Notes under the pieces: model-generated
What the model was told of the DNA's origin: nothing
What the model saw: the letters and a program-made list of their open reading frames with translations, nothing else
Database searches by the model: none
Source: Ketobacter sp036337295
GTDB taxonomy: Bacteria; Pseudomonadota; Gammaproteobacteria; Pseudomonadales; Ketobacteraceae
Direction of reading: 5' to 3'
NCBI GenBank assembly: GCA_036337295.1
Contig: JAYZEN010000007.1
Coordinates: forward strand, 868,001 to 932,000
DNA: 64,000 nt
Program-made: the position numbers and the translations under genes
In this document: positions 34,463-43,406 of the stretch, one piece after another
How positions within the stretch are numbered: the first letter of the stretch is position 1
How the letters are laid out: every line of letters starts with the position of its first letter

Positions 34463-35293
34463 TCAGTCTGCTGGTTGAGCCTGGTCTTTTACCTGCTGGG
34501 CCAGTCTGTGCTGGGCTTTGAGGTGGTCATCCAGGTTGGCACACTTGAAGTCCCAGGCCTGGCGGGCTTTGTCGTGGGGCATTACCAGAAACTGGTTGGC
34601 TTCAACCGCATCGTGGATGATGGTGGCGATGTCGTCGGCGCTCAGGTCGCTGGAGCCTTCCACCAGCTTGTCCAGTTTGGCTGCGGTGGTTTTATCCGGT
34701 GAGCGCATGGATTCCCCCAGATTGGTTTTGAAGAAGGAGGGACACACGCAGGTCACGCCAATGCCCCAGGGTTGCAGCTCCGCCACCAGGGTTTCAGACA
34801 GGGAAACCACCGCGGCTTTGGACACGTTGTAATTGCTCATGCCGGGAGGGTTCAACAATCCTGCCATGGAGGCAATGTTCACCAGGTGGCCTGAACCCTG
34901 TTCCTTCATGACCGGGACACTGGCTTGGCACCCACGGAGCACACCAAAAAAGTTGATGTCCATGACCCATTCCCAGTCTTCCGAACTGACCCAGTCAAAG
35001 GGGCCGCCGGCCGCGACACCGGCATTGTTGATCAGGATGTCGATACCACCCCAACGTTTTTTGGTGGCGGTCACCGCCTGTTCAACATCCTCCATTTTGC
35101 GTACATCGCAGCGCTGGTAGAATGCGTCAACTCCGCTTTGCTTGAGTAGGGCAAGGGTCTCCGCCCCCCGCTCATCGTTCAGGTCCACGATGGCAACGTG
35201 ATGCCCCTGGCTTGAATACTTCAGCGCCAGAGCCTTGCCCAGTCCGCTGGCAGCCCCTGTGATCAACACGCGTTTTGATCCCGACCGGTCCAT
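34463..35293 (-). CDS. Short-chain dehydrogenase/reductase
   Basis: A 276-residue classical SDR. The cofactor loop TGAASGLG is near the N-terminus, then NNAG, and the active site has Ser in NIASMAG followed by YNVSK. Asp after the second strand (AIVDLND) suggests NAD(H) preference. ATG 35293 is preferred over 35308 because GGGGGA precedes it. Substrate unknown; the last gene before a convergent lipase-like gene. Confidence 0.9.
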   Translation of the reverse strand: MDRSGSKRVLITGAASGLGKALALKYSSQGHHVAIVDLNDERGAETLALLKQSGVDAFYQRCDVRKMEDVEQAVTATKKRWGGIDILINNAGVAAGGPFDWVSSEDWEWVMDINFFGVLRGCQASVPVMKEQGSGHLVNIASMAGLLNPPGMSNYNVSKAAVVSLSETLVAELQPWGIGVTCVCPSFFKTNLGESMRSPDKTTAAKLDKLVEGSSDLSADDIATIIHDAVEANQFLVMPHDKARQAWDFKCANLDDHLKAQHRLAQQVKDQAQPAD

Positions 35294-35435
35294 GGTTTCC
35301 CCCTGCAATGGTCATGTGGTGAGTTGGTATAGAGTGCGAGTCATATTAGTTCAATTCGCCTCACAGTTGAACACAACTTGAATAGGGTGGCGCGGTCTGC
35401 TAGTTTCCAAATCGTTGAGCCTGCAAGGATTATTA

Positions 35436-36296
35436 ATGATTACTCTGGGTAAGTCCGTTGTTCGTCTGGTGTTTCTACCGCTGGCGTTGCTGCTGTCGGC
35501 TATGGGGCCTTCTGCCGCGGCAGAAGCGATCTTTCCACAGGCCAAACTGGTCGCGGAGACCAGTGAGGAAAATCGCCACTACCTGCTGCCTTTGGGGAGG
35601 GTGAAGCTGGATCGCCGGTTGGGGCGGGATTTGCCTGCTGAGTACAAGCGTCTGGATGGCATCTTTGCCTCCCAGGTCTGGGAGTTGAGCGGCAACCAGA
35701 CTCTGGCTGAGTCCAAGGCGCAGGTGCAGAGTCATATTGATCAGGCCCGATACGATCTGCTGTTCTCCTGTTTCAGCCGCGACTGTGGTGAAAGCTTCGC
35801 CTGGGCCAACTCGGTGTTCGGTGAGGCAGTGCTGTACGGCAATGACCGCACGCAAAGCCTGTGGGTAGTGAAAGACAAAGGCCAGCGCCGGTATCACGTC
35901 TTCTATCTGGTGGAGCGCCCCAACCGACGCTCTTATTTCTACGAGGAAACCCTGTTCGTCCCTGATCTGACGTTGGATGAGTCGGTCATCCGGGAGCTGC
36001 TGAACACGCAGGGGCATCTTCTGCTGGGGGAAGTGCCCGTGCATGACGGCACTCCGGACTTTGGCCCTGTGCTTGAAAAGCTGGTGCCGCACAGTGCTTC
36101 CATACCGCCGCGCTTACTGGTTCTGCATCGCCATGGCGACGCCCTGCAGCAATCGGATCTGGTGGCGCAGTTCAAACAGGCCTTGCAAAGCAAAGGCCTG
36201 AACGTCGAAGTGAAGGATGTGGCCAATCTGGCACCCCGGGTTTCTGCTCCGGGCAACATTTGGGTGGAGTGGGTGAGGCCAGACTGGAAGCCTTAG
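35436..36296 (+). CDS. DUF4892 secreted protein
   Basis: A 286-residue exported protein. The signal peptide (about 1-27) ends in PSAAAEA. The rest matches DUF4892, a family found in gammaproteobacteria and of unknown role. ATG 35436 follows AAGGAT at normal spacing; an in-frame start at 35415 is less likely. Monocistronic by spacing. Confidence 0.75.
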   Translation: MITLGKSVVRLVFLPLALLLSAMGPSAAAEAIFPQAKLVAETSEENRHYLLPLGRVKLDRRLGRDLPAEYKRLDGIFASQVWELSGNQTLAESKAQVQSHIDQARYDLLFSCFSRDCGESFAWANSVFGEAVLYGNDRTQSLWVVKDKGQRRYHVFYLVERPNRRSYFYEETLFVPDLTLDESVIRELLNTQGHLLLGEVPVHDGTPDFGPVLEKLVPHSASIPPRLLVLHRHGDALQQSDLVAQFKQALQSKGLNVEVKDVANLAPRVSAPGNIWVEWVRPDWKP

Positions 36297-36628
36297 GTAA
36301 GGAATGAGAACCGGTTCACAGAGGGCTGAAACCTAAAATCATTCTGGTTGAAAAGTGATCAGTTCGGCCTATCTTGCAGGATAGCCCAGACAGATGTTCC
36401 TGATCCACCGGAGTGTGTTCCCTGTGAAAACAGCCACCCCTTCTTTGCGCGGTCGTAAGACCAATCCCACTTGCCGCCAGCGCCGGCAGAAAACCCGAGC
36501 TCTGATTCGTTCCCGGATGCGCACCCGGCGTTAGCGTGACATTGGCTAAGCGTGACATCGGATCAGAAGGTTAGAGCATTGCCGTGTAACCATGTAGAAT
36601 CCCGGTCTTTGACTGCGGACGAGATATC
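36297..36628. other. 332-base intergenic region before prmB
   Basis: It contains an imperfect hairpin at about 36367-36387 (GGC/TATC arms, no T-run) and a 36-codon, arginine-rich open frame (36424-36534). No promoter stands out. Confidence 0.4.
36424..36534 (+). CDS. Possible arginine-rich 36-residue protein
   Basis: A GTG-initiated frame with GGAGTG upstream that encodes a strongly basic peptide (about 15 Arg/Lys of 36), ending RSRMRTRR. High charge and a plausible ribosome site make it worth noting. No family match is known to me. It lies about 95 bases upstream of prmB. Confidence 0.3.
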   Translation: MKTATPSLRGRKTNPTCRQRRQKTRALIRSRMRTRR

Positions 36629-37579
36629 ATGGTTACACCCTCCGATTCCAATGACGACATCCTGAACAGCCGGGAGGCCATCGCCGAGCTGTTCACCATC
36701 CGTGACTTCCTGCGTTGGTCGGTGAGCCTGTTCAACGAACATCAATTGGTCCTGGGACATGGTTTTGACGATCCCTGGGACGAGGCCGTCGCCCTGGTCC
36801 TGCACGCACTGCATCTGCCCTGGGATATTGATGTCCGAATCCAGGACGCCCGGGTTCTGCCCAGCGAGCGCAAGGCCATTTGTGAGCTGTTGCACCGGCG
36901 GGTGGTTGAGCGGGTGCCTACCGCCTATCTCACCGGCACCGGCTGGTTTGCCGGAATGCCTTTCAAAGTGGATCAACGGGTACTGATCCCCCGGTCTCCC
37001 ATTGCTGAGTTAATCGAAAATCACTTCAGCCCCTGGATTGATCCTGACCAGGTGGAATCCGTTCTGGATATGTGTACCGGCAGCGGCTGCATCGGCATCG
37101 CCTGTGCCCAGTATTTCCCGGACGCCATGGTGGACTGCACCGACCTGAGCGAGGATGCGCTGGATGTCGCGGAGCGTAACGTGCAGGACCTGGGCTTTGA
37201 ACAGCAGGTGAACGTGATCTATTCAGACCTGTTTGAGGCCCTGGACGGGCGTACCTATGACATCATCGTCTCCAACCCACCCTACGTGGACAAACAGGAT
37301 ATGGATGCCCTGGCGGATGAGTTTCACCACGAACCGCGCATGGGGTTGGAGGCAGGCACCGATGGCCTGGACATCGTGCGGCGGATGTTGCCCGAACTGT
37401 CCCGCCACCTGAATTCCGGGGGGATCGCGGTCATTGAGGTGGGCAATTCCTGGGAGGCGCTGGAGGAGGTCTACCCCAACGTGGGTTTCACCTGGCTCGA
37501 GTTCGAGCGCGGTGGAATCGGGGTGTTCCTGCTCACCAAAGAGCAGATTGACCATCATCAGGCCGATTTTGTACTTTAA
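36629..37579 (+). CDS. prmB: Ribosomal protein uL3 glutamine N5-methyltransferase
   Basis: A 316-residue SAM-dependent methyltransferase of the HemK/PrmB group. The SAM loop is DMCTGSGCIGIA and the glutamine-binding motif NPPYVD is intact. It modifies a glutamine of ribosomal protein L3 in E. coli. It is followed by aroC, as in many gammaproteobacteria, which favours PrmB over PrmC. Confidence 0.93.
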   Translation: MVTPSDSNDDILNSREAIAELFTIRDFLRWSVSLFNEHQLVLGHGFDDPWDEAVALVLHALHLPWDIDVRIQDARVLPSERKAICELLHRRVVERVPTAYLTGTGWFAGMPFKVDQRVLIPRSPIAELIENHFSPWIDPDQVESVLDMCTGSGCIGIACAQYFPDAMVDCTDLSEDALDVAERNVQDLGFEQQVNVIYSDLFEALDGRTYDIIVSNPPYVDKQDMDALADEFHHEPRMGLEAGTDGLDIVRRMLPELSRHLNSGGIAVIEVGNSWEALEEVYPNVGFTWLEFERGGIGVFLLTKEQIDHHQADFVL

Positions 37580-37631
37580 TATTGCCCTGTAAGTCTATGT
37601 AAATCATAGGAAATTGGTTGGGGAAATTGGT

Positions 37632-37661
37632 TTAGCATGTTTGCTGGGTGGCAGGTATAAT
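37632..37661 (+). promoter_or_regulatory. Promoter candidate for aroC
   Basis: A perfect TATAAT (37656-37661) is 18 bases from TTAGCA (37632-37637, four of six). It places transcription start about 30 bases before the aroC ATG. Confidence 0.5.
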
Positions 37662-37698
37662 GGCGCCCAGTTTTTTACCACCGGATTCAGAGCCCATC

Positions 37699-38802
37699 AT
37701 GTCAGGAAATACCTTTGGAAAGCTGTTCACCGTCACCACCTTCGGCGAGAGCCACGGCATCGCCCTGGGCTGCATTGTGGACGGCTGCCCACCCGGGTTG
37801 GAGCTGACGGAAGCGGATCTCCAGGTAGACCTGGACCGACGCAAGCCGGGCACGTCGAAGTACACCACCCAACGGCGGGAGGACGACGAAGTCCAGATTC
37901 TGTCCGGCGTGTTCGAAGGCAAAACCACCGGCACGGCCATCGGCTTGCTGATCCGGAACAAGGATCAGAAATCCAAGGATTACTCCGATATCAAAGACAC
38001 CTTCCGGCCGGCCCACGCGGACTACACCTATCAGCAGAAATACGGAATCCGTGACTACCGCGGTGGTGGTCGTTCATCGGCCCGGGAAACCGCCATGCGG
38101 GTTGCCGCCGGTGCGATCGCGAAAAAGTACCTGAAACAGGCTCACGGCATTGAGGTGCGGGGTTACGTGTCCCAGATCGGCTCGATCAAGCCGGTTACCT
38201 TTGATTGGGACCAGGTGGAACAGAATCCCTTCTTCTGCCCGGATGCGTCGGTGGTGCCGGCCATGGAAGCCCTCATTGACCAGTTGCGTAGGGATGGCAG
38301 CTCCATTGGTGCCAAAGTCACCGTGGTGGCCAGCGGAGTGATGCCCGGCCTGGGGGAGCCCATCTTTGACCGTCTGGATGCAGATCTGGCCCACGCCCTG
38401 ATGAGCATCAATGCGGTCAAGGGGGTCGAGATCGGCGCCGGCTTTGAAGCGGTCACCCAGCGTGGCGAAGAGCACCGGGACGAGATCACGCCGCAGGGCT
38501 TCCTGTCCAACAATGCCGGTGGCATCCTGGGGGGAATTTCCTCCGGTCAGGACATCGTGGCGCACATTGCCTTGAAGCCCACTTCCAGTTTGCGCATTCC
38601 CGGCCGCAGCATCGATCAATCCGGCCAGCCGCTAGAGGTGGTCACCACCGGCCGCCATGATCCCTGTGTTGGCGTGCGGGCCACCCCCATCGCCGAAGCC
38701 ATGATGGCCATCGTGCTGATGGATCACCTGCTTCGTCACCGCGGCCAGAATGCCGATGTTCAGAGTGGGACACCGGTGATTCCCGGCTCCGTTCGGGAAT
38801 AA
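37699..38802 (+). CDS. aroC: Chorismate synthase
   Basis: A 367-residue flavin-dependent enzyme that makes chorismate from 5-enolpyruvylshikimate 3-phosphate. GESHG near the N-terminus, the RGGGRSSARET motif and RTPAI-region equivalents are in place. ATG 37699 gives the normal family N-terminus (MSGNTFGKLF); a longer in-frame start at 37648 overlaps the promoter. Confidence 0.97.
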   Translation: MSGNTFGKLFTVTTFGESHGIALGCIVDGCPPGLELTEADLQVDLDRRKPGTSKYTTQRREDDEVQILSGVFEGKTTGTAIGLLIRNKDQKSKDYSDIKDTFRPAHADYTYQQKYGIRDYRGGGRSSARETAMRVAAGAIAKKYLKQAHGIEVRGYVSQIGSIKPVTFDWDQVEQNPFFCPDASVVPAMEALIDQLRRDGSSIGAKVTVVASGVMPGLGEPIFDRLDADLAHALMSINAVKGVEIGAGFEAVTQRGEEHRDEITPQGFLSNNAGGILGGISSGQDIVAHIALKPTSSLRIPGRSIDQSGQPLEVVTTGRHDPCVGVRATPIAEAMMAIVLMDHLLRHRGQNADVQSGTPVIPGSVRE

Positions 38803-38805
38803 ACC

Positions 38806-39987
38806 GTGTCGGCCAAGGTACCTTACTGGCGCCTGTCTGCGTTTTACTTCAGCTATTTTGGCCTGCTGGGCGCCATGCTGCCATTCTGGGGGCTGTACCT
38901 GCAGCAACAGGGCTTTTCCCTGGTGGAAATCGGTCAGCTGATGGCGATTCTGGTGGGCACCAAACTGGTGGCGCCCAATATCTGGGGCTGGCTGGCAGAT
39001 CATACCGGTAAGCGTATGCGCATTATCCGGGTTGGTGCACTGCTGGCCCTGATGATCTTCGGTTTCATGTTCCAGGAGCCTGCGTTTTGGGGTATGGCCG
39101 CGGTGATGGCTGGCTTCAGCTTTTTCTGGAACGCCATTCTCCCTCAATTTGAAGTGGTCACACTGCGCCACCTGAAGACCGCCACGGATCAATATTCCCG
39201 TATCCGGTTGTGGGGTTCCGTGGGCTTTGTGGTGGCCGTGGTGGGACTGGGCTGGTTTTTCGAACGCGCCTCGTTGCAGTGGCTGCCGTTGATCCTGCTA
39301 TTTCTGTTGGCCATGATTGTGCTGGCCAGTTTTTCGGTGGGCAGCCCGCCGGGGAAAAAGGGTCACAAGGGCAGCCTTGAAGCATTCATGCGGGAACTGA
39401 AAGCGCCGCAGCCCATCCTGTTTTTTAGTATTTGTTTCCTGCTGCAGATTTCCCATGGGCCCTACTACACCTTTTTTTCCATATACCTTGAAGATTATGG
39501 TTACAGCAAAACCCTGATCGGCTGGTTGTGGGCGTTGGGAGTGATTGCAGAAATCGTCATTTTCCTGATCGCCCATCGCCTGTTCGATCGTTTTTCAGTG
39601 CGGTCTCTGGCCTGCACCTGCCTGGCGTTGGCGGCGTTGCGCTGGCTGGTGACCGGGTTGTACCCGCAAAGTCTGGTGATTATCCTGCTGGCGCAGATCA
39701 CCCACGCGGCCACCTTTGGTGTTTTCCATGCCATCGCCATGCACCTGATTCATCGCTATTTCAGCAGTAGTGCCTCCGGGCAGGGGCAAGCCATGTACAG
39801 TGCCCTCAGTTTTGGCGCCGGTGGTGCTATCGGCGCCTTTCTATCCGGTTTCATTGTTGAAAACTGGGGCGGTTCCATGGCTTACTTTATGGCAGCGGGA
39901 GTGGCCATCGTCGCCGCTGTGTTGGCGTTGTCACTGTCCACTCATCCATCTTACAGGGTATCCCATGACGGAACTCAATCAGCTTAA
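38806..39987 (+). CDS. MFS transporter (LacY/PucC-like)
   Basis: A 393-residue membrane protein with twelve predicted helices, of the MFS_1-like group related to 3-phenylpropionate and nucleoside permeases. It starts with GTG three bases after the aroC stop and overlaps mtnB by 23 bases. It is probably in the same unit as the methionine-salvage genes and may import methylthio-nucleoside or a related compound; the substrate is not shown by sequence. Confidence 0.85.
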   Translation: MSAKVPYWRLSAFYFSYFGLLGAMLPFWGLYLQQQGFSLVEIGQLMAILVGTKLVAPNIWGWLADHTGKRMRIIRVGALLALMIFGFMFQEPAFWGMAAVMAGFSFFWNAILPQFEVVTLRHLKTATDQYSRIRLWGSVGFVVAVVGLGWFFERASLQWLPLILLFLLAMIVLASFSVGSPPGKKGHKGSLEAFMRELKAPQPILFFSICFLLQISHGPYYTFFSIYLEDYGYSKTLIGWLWALGVIAEIVIFLIAHRLFDRFSVRSLACTCLALAALRWLVTGLYPQSLVIILLAQITHAATFGVFHAIAMHLIHRYFSSSASGQGQAMYSALSFGAGGAIGAFLSGFIVENWGGSMAYFMAAGVAIVAAVLALSLSTHPSYRVSHDGTQSA

Positions 39988-40579
39988 GCAAGACATAATC
40001 AACATCGGGCGCTGGGTGGATTCCCATAATTGGTGTCCCGCCACCAGTGGTAATCTGTCGGCCCGTATCGATGCTCAACGCATTCTGATCACGGTCTCTG
40101 GCCATGCCAAAGGCAGCCTGACGGAACAGGATCTGATGGAAGTGGACTCCCAGGGCAACCCCTACAATAGTGAAAAGCGACCGTCCGCGGAAACCCTGCT
40201 GCATGCGCTAATCTATGGCCATGTACCGGATGCCAACTACATCATTCACACTCACTCCGTATACGGAACGGTGTTCAGCCGAGCCATCTGGAGCGGGGAA
40301 ATCCGCTTCAACAATTATGAGATGCAGAAGGCCTTTCGGGGTGTAACCAGCCACGAGCAGGAAGTGGTGGTGCCGGTCTACGGCAACAGTCAGGACATGA
40401 TGGAACTGGCGCGGGAAGTGGACGGCTACCTGCAGGGGAATCCCAGTTGCCCTGCATTCATCCTGGCAGGGCACGGTATTTACAGTTGGGGCAGTTCGGT
40501 CGCAGAAGCCAAGCGCCACAGCGAGGCGATGGAGTTCCTGATGGAATGCGAATACAAAAGCTGCCTGTTGCTGAAATAG
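39965..40579 (+). CDS. mtnB: Methylthioribulose-1-phosphate dehydratase
   Basis: A 204-residue class II aldolase-fold enzyme of methionine salvage. It has the substrate loop TSGNLSARI and zinc-binding histidines in IIHTHSVYGTV and near HGIYSWG. Start ATG 39965 gives the usual length. It overlaps the transporter gene and is followed by mtnD eleven bases later. Confidence 0.94.
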   Translation: MTELNQLKQDIINIGRWVDSHNWCPATSGNLSARIDAQRILITVSGHAKGSLTEQDLMEVDSQGNPYNSEKRPSAETLLHALIYGHVPDANYIIHTHSVYGTVFSRAIWSGEIRFNNYEMQKAFRGVTSHEQEVVVPVYGNSQDMMELAREVDGYLQGNPSCPAFILAGHGIYSWGSSVAEAKRHSEAMEFLMECEYKSCLLLK

Positions 40580-40590
40580 AGGAAAAGACC

Positions 40591-41145
40591 ATGAGCACAT
40601 TGTACGTATACAACGATAAAAGTGCGGCCCAGGCCGATGTGGTGACCCAGGATCAGGCCGAGATCGCGCGGATTCTGTCTGCCAAGGGCATTCGCTTCGA
40701 GCAATGGGAAGCCAATTTTCCAATCACCGCGGACTCCACCTCCGAGCAGGTGCTGGAGGCTTACGCAGAGGCCATCAGCCGGTTGCAGGAGGAGGGTGGC
40801 TATCAAACTGCCGACGTCATCAACATGACACCAAACCACCCGGACAAAATTGCCCTGCGCAATAAATTTCTCAGCGAGCACACCCACTCCGAAGACGAAG
40901 TGCGGTTTTTTGTGAAAGGTGATGGCCTGTTTTACCTGCACCTGGATGATGGTGTCTATGCCGTGCAATGTTGCAAGAATGACCTGATCAGCGTTCCAGC
41001 CAATACCCGTCACTGGTTCGACATGGGGGACAACCCCAATTTTACTGCGGTGCGCCTGTTCACCAATCCGGATGGCTGGGTAGCCAATTTCACCGGCGAA
41101 AAGATTGCGGACGAGTTTCCCCGTTATGAGGCCCTGGCCAAGTGA
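40591..41145 (+). CDS. mtnD: Acireductone dioxygenase
   Basis: A 184-residue cupin dioxygenase. The metal ligands are visible in SEHTHSEDEVRFF (two histidines and a glutamate), with a further histidine in NTRHWFD. With iron it makes the 2-oxo-4-methylthiobutyrate precursor of methionine. Its stop overlaps the GTG start of mtnC by four bases. Confidence 0.95.
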   Translation: MSTLYVYNDKSAAQADVVTQDQAEIARILSAKGIRFEQWEANFPITADSTSEQVLEAYAEAISRLQEEGGYQTADVINMTPNHPDKIALRNKFLSEHTHSEDEVRFFVKGDGLFYLHLDDGVYAVQCCKNDLISVPANTRHWFDMGDNPNFTAVRLFTNPDGWVANFTGEKIADEFPRYEALAK

Positions 41146-41834
41146 CTATTCGAGCCATCGTGACGGACATTGAAGGTACCACCACCAGCATTTCGTTTGT
41201 GGCCGATACCCTGTTTCCTTACGCCCGGGCGCGCATTCAGGCGTTCATTCTGCAGCACGCGGATGAGCCTGCGGTGGCGGCCGAAATCAACGCCGTGCGC
41301 GCAGAAGCCGGCGAGCCGGGCGCCAGCCTGGAGCGGGTTGGGGATATTCTGGTGAGCTGGATCGAGCAGGATCTCAAGATAACGCCGCTGAAAACCCTGC
41401 AAGGCATGATTTGGCGCTCAGGCTATGAAGACGGCAGCCTGAAGGGCCATTTGTATCCGGAAGTGGCGGCTGTGCTGGTGCAATGGAAGGAGCAGGGATT
41501 ACAGCTGAACGTGTATTCGTCCGGCTCAGAATCCGCACAAAAATTGTTGTTCGGCTACAGTGAGGCCGGGGACCTGACCCCGTTGTTCGATCATTTTTTT
41601 GATACCCGGATTGGCGGCAAGCGCGAGCCCGCCTCCTACGAGCACATTAAAACCACGTTAGGCCTGCCCGGGGAGCAGATTCTGTTTCTCTCTGATGTGG
41701 TGGCGGAATTGGATGCGGCCGGCGCTGCCGGCCTGGTGACCCTGGCCCTGGACCGGGAATGCATCGGCGAAGGCTTTGGTGCCCATCCCCATGTCACCGA
41801 TTTTCGTCAAATCGACCTGTCTCGCCTGGTTTGA
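41142..41834 (+). CDS. mtnC: Enolase-phosphatase E1
   Basis: A 230-residue HAD-family bifunctional enolase-phosphatase that converts 2,3-diketo-5-methylthiopentyl-1-phosphate to acireductone. The nucleophile motif DIEGTTTSI is at residues about 8-16, with SSGSE and LFLSDV later. GTG 41142 overlaps the mtnD stop (GTGA). The presence of MtnC means the separate MtnW/MtnX route is not needed. Confidence 0.95.
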   Translation: MTIRAIVTDIEGTTTSISFVADTLFPYARARIQAFILQHADEPAVAAEINAVRAEAGEPGASLERVGDILVSWIEQDLKITPLKTLQGMIWRSGYEDGSLKGHLYPEVAAVLVQWKEQGLQLNVYSSGSESAQKLLFGYSEAGDLTPLFDHFFDTRIGGKREPASYEHIKTTLGLPGEQILFLSDVVAELDAAGAAGLVTLALDRECIGEGFGAHPHVTDFRQIDLSRLV

Positions 41835-41838
41835 AACC

Positions 41839-42249
41839 ATGAAACACGTCCTGTTCGCCTATGGCACCCTCCAGCTTCCGGAAGTGATGCAACGCCTATT
41901 GGGTCGACCGGTGGAAGGGGTGCCAGCCATCCTGGAGCATTATCGGAGCGGGTTGGTGGCTCGCGCCAACTTTCCCGGCATCGTGCCCGATCCCGGCAAG
42001 ACGGTGAACGGATCGTTGCTGAGTGGCTTCAGGCAGGAGGATCTGCAGCGGCTGGATGCCTATGAAGGCGAACTCTACCGCCGTATCCGGGTCGAGGTGC
42101 GCTTGGGGCAACCGCGCTCGCAGACTGTTAAGCAGTGCTGGGTCTACTGCATGGCACATTGGGCTCAGGATAGAGTGACTGACACCCCTTGGACCATCGA
42201 GTGGTATCGACAGGAAGGCGCCAAGGGGCGCCTCACTTATCGCAGTTAA
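41839..42249 (+). CDS. Gamma-glutamylcyclotransferase-like protein (AIG2/GGCT family)
   Basis: A 136-residue protein with the YGTLQ substrate loop and acidic residue of GGCT-like proteins (LDAYEGELYRR). ATG 41839 follows mtnC by four bases, so it is probably the last gene of the salvage operon. The family acts on gamma-glutamyl amines or amino acids; no specific substrate can be named here. Confidence 0.85.
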   Translation: MKHVLFAYGTLQLPEVMQRLLGRPVEGVPAILEHYRSGLVARANFPGIVPDPGKTVNGSLLSGFRQEDLQRLDAYEGELYRRIRVEVRLGQPRSQTVKQCWVYCMAHWAQDRVTDTPWTIEWYRQEGAKGRLTYRS

Positions 42250-42279
42250 AACCATGGTATGTCCTATGCCAAAAGCGCT

Positions 42280-43224
42280 TTAAGACGCAAAACAGGCTTG
42301 GGATATGGCGGCAATATGGCGATGATCGGTGCCGCAGCAACCTCCGTACACTGCCAACCTGGGCAAGACGCTTTGCAGTTGCCGATAGGACTGCCCCAGG
42401 GCTTGCGGGTCACCACTGTCCAGTTCTACCGACTCATCCAGTTCCGCGTGGCTTTTGCACGAAGCATTGGCCCGGATACCGCGAATGCGTGATAACCAGG
42501 TTGCCCCTTGCAGCTCGTTCTCAAAGTGCGAGGGGTGGGCGCAGTTCACCATGTAATACAGCGGCCCCTGACCAGTGGCGTCATCCACCTCGGCAATCAC
42601 GTCGCCCAGGGATTGTCCGTTCACCAGCTTGCCATCGGTTTCCACAGTGAAGGAAATGACCACGGGGATAAGGTGTGACTGGGCGGCGCGGGTGATGCCG
42701 ATGGCCTCTTCCGGATAACACAGGGTCATCGCACTGACCATGTCCACTCCCGCATCCGCAAACCAGCCAATTTGTTGCTGGTGATAAGCCTGGGCTGCGT
42801 CGGCAGACATCAGGAATTCCGGATTGTATCCGTCGCCGCGGGGACCGATGCAGCCACTGATCAGTGTATGCGTCTGATCCGCCTCTGTTTGCAGCAGTCG
42901 CATTTCGCTCACCGCCAGCTGGTTGAGCCTCTGCAAATCGCCGCTGGTCAGGTTCAGTCGTTGTGCCCAATCTGAATTGGCGCGCCAGGTGGGGGTTTCC
43001 AGAATGAATCCCAGCCCCTTGGCCGCGGCCAATTGCAGGTGGGTACGATAATAGCGTTGCAGTCGCTGTCGTCCGGCTTCGGTCTGCAACAGGGTAAAGG
43101 CTGCGAAGCAGGGCAGGTCTATTCCATCCTCAAATACCAGGGTGGTTTCCAGCCCGCTGTCCGTCAGGAAGGGTTGCCGGTTGATGGTGGCTAAAACGTC
43201 ATTCAATGGGTTTGAAATCATCAT
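42280..43224 (-). CDS. mmuM: Homocysteine S-methyltransferase
   Basis: A 314-residue zinc methyltransferase of the MmuM/BHMT group. The zinc cysteines lie in MVNCAHPSHF and in the C-terminal GGCCGTDHRHI. It uses S-methylmethionine or SAM to methylate homocysteine. It converges with the salvage operon and is divergent from a TetR gene with a palindrome between them. Confidence 0.9.
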   Translation of the reverse strand: MMISNPLNDVLATINRQPFLTDSGLETTLVFEDGIDLPCFAAFTLLQTEAGRQRLQRYYRTHLQLAAAKGLGFILETPTWRANSDWAQRLNLTSGDLQRLNQLAVSEMRLLQTEADQTHTLISGCIGPRGDGYNPEFLMSADAAQAYHQQQIGWFADAGVDMVSAMTLCYPEEAIGITRAAQSHLIPVVISFTVETDGKLVNGQSLGDVIAEVDDATGQGPLYYMVNCAHPSHFENELQGATWLSRIRGIRANASCKSHAELDESVELDSGDPQALGQSYRQLQSVLPRLAVYGGCCGTDHRHIAAISQACFAS

Positions 43225-43347
43225 GTGTTATCCTCGGCTGATGCGTTTGTTGGTGCATTGGTTAGGTTGAGGGCAGCAGTGTACGCAGGGACTGCAGGGA
43301 TAGCAGTGGACCAAGGGTGTGGAATTGATCGAGAAAATTCACAGAAT

Positions 43348-43368
43348 AACTGTACCTGGAGTACAGTT
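43348..43368. promoter_or_regulatory. Perfect 8-5-8 palindrome, probable TetR operator
   Basis: AACTGTAC at 43348-43355 and GTACAGTT at 43361-43368 are exact inverted copies around a 5-base spacer. It lies 38 bases upstream of the TetR start and 123 bases upstream of the divergent homocysteine methyltransferase. Size and place fit a TetR-dimer site. Confidence 0.72.
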
Positions 43369-43406
43369 CCACTGGGCGGGGCACCAGCTATGAGTGCGAT
43401 TACAGC

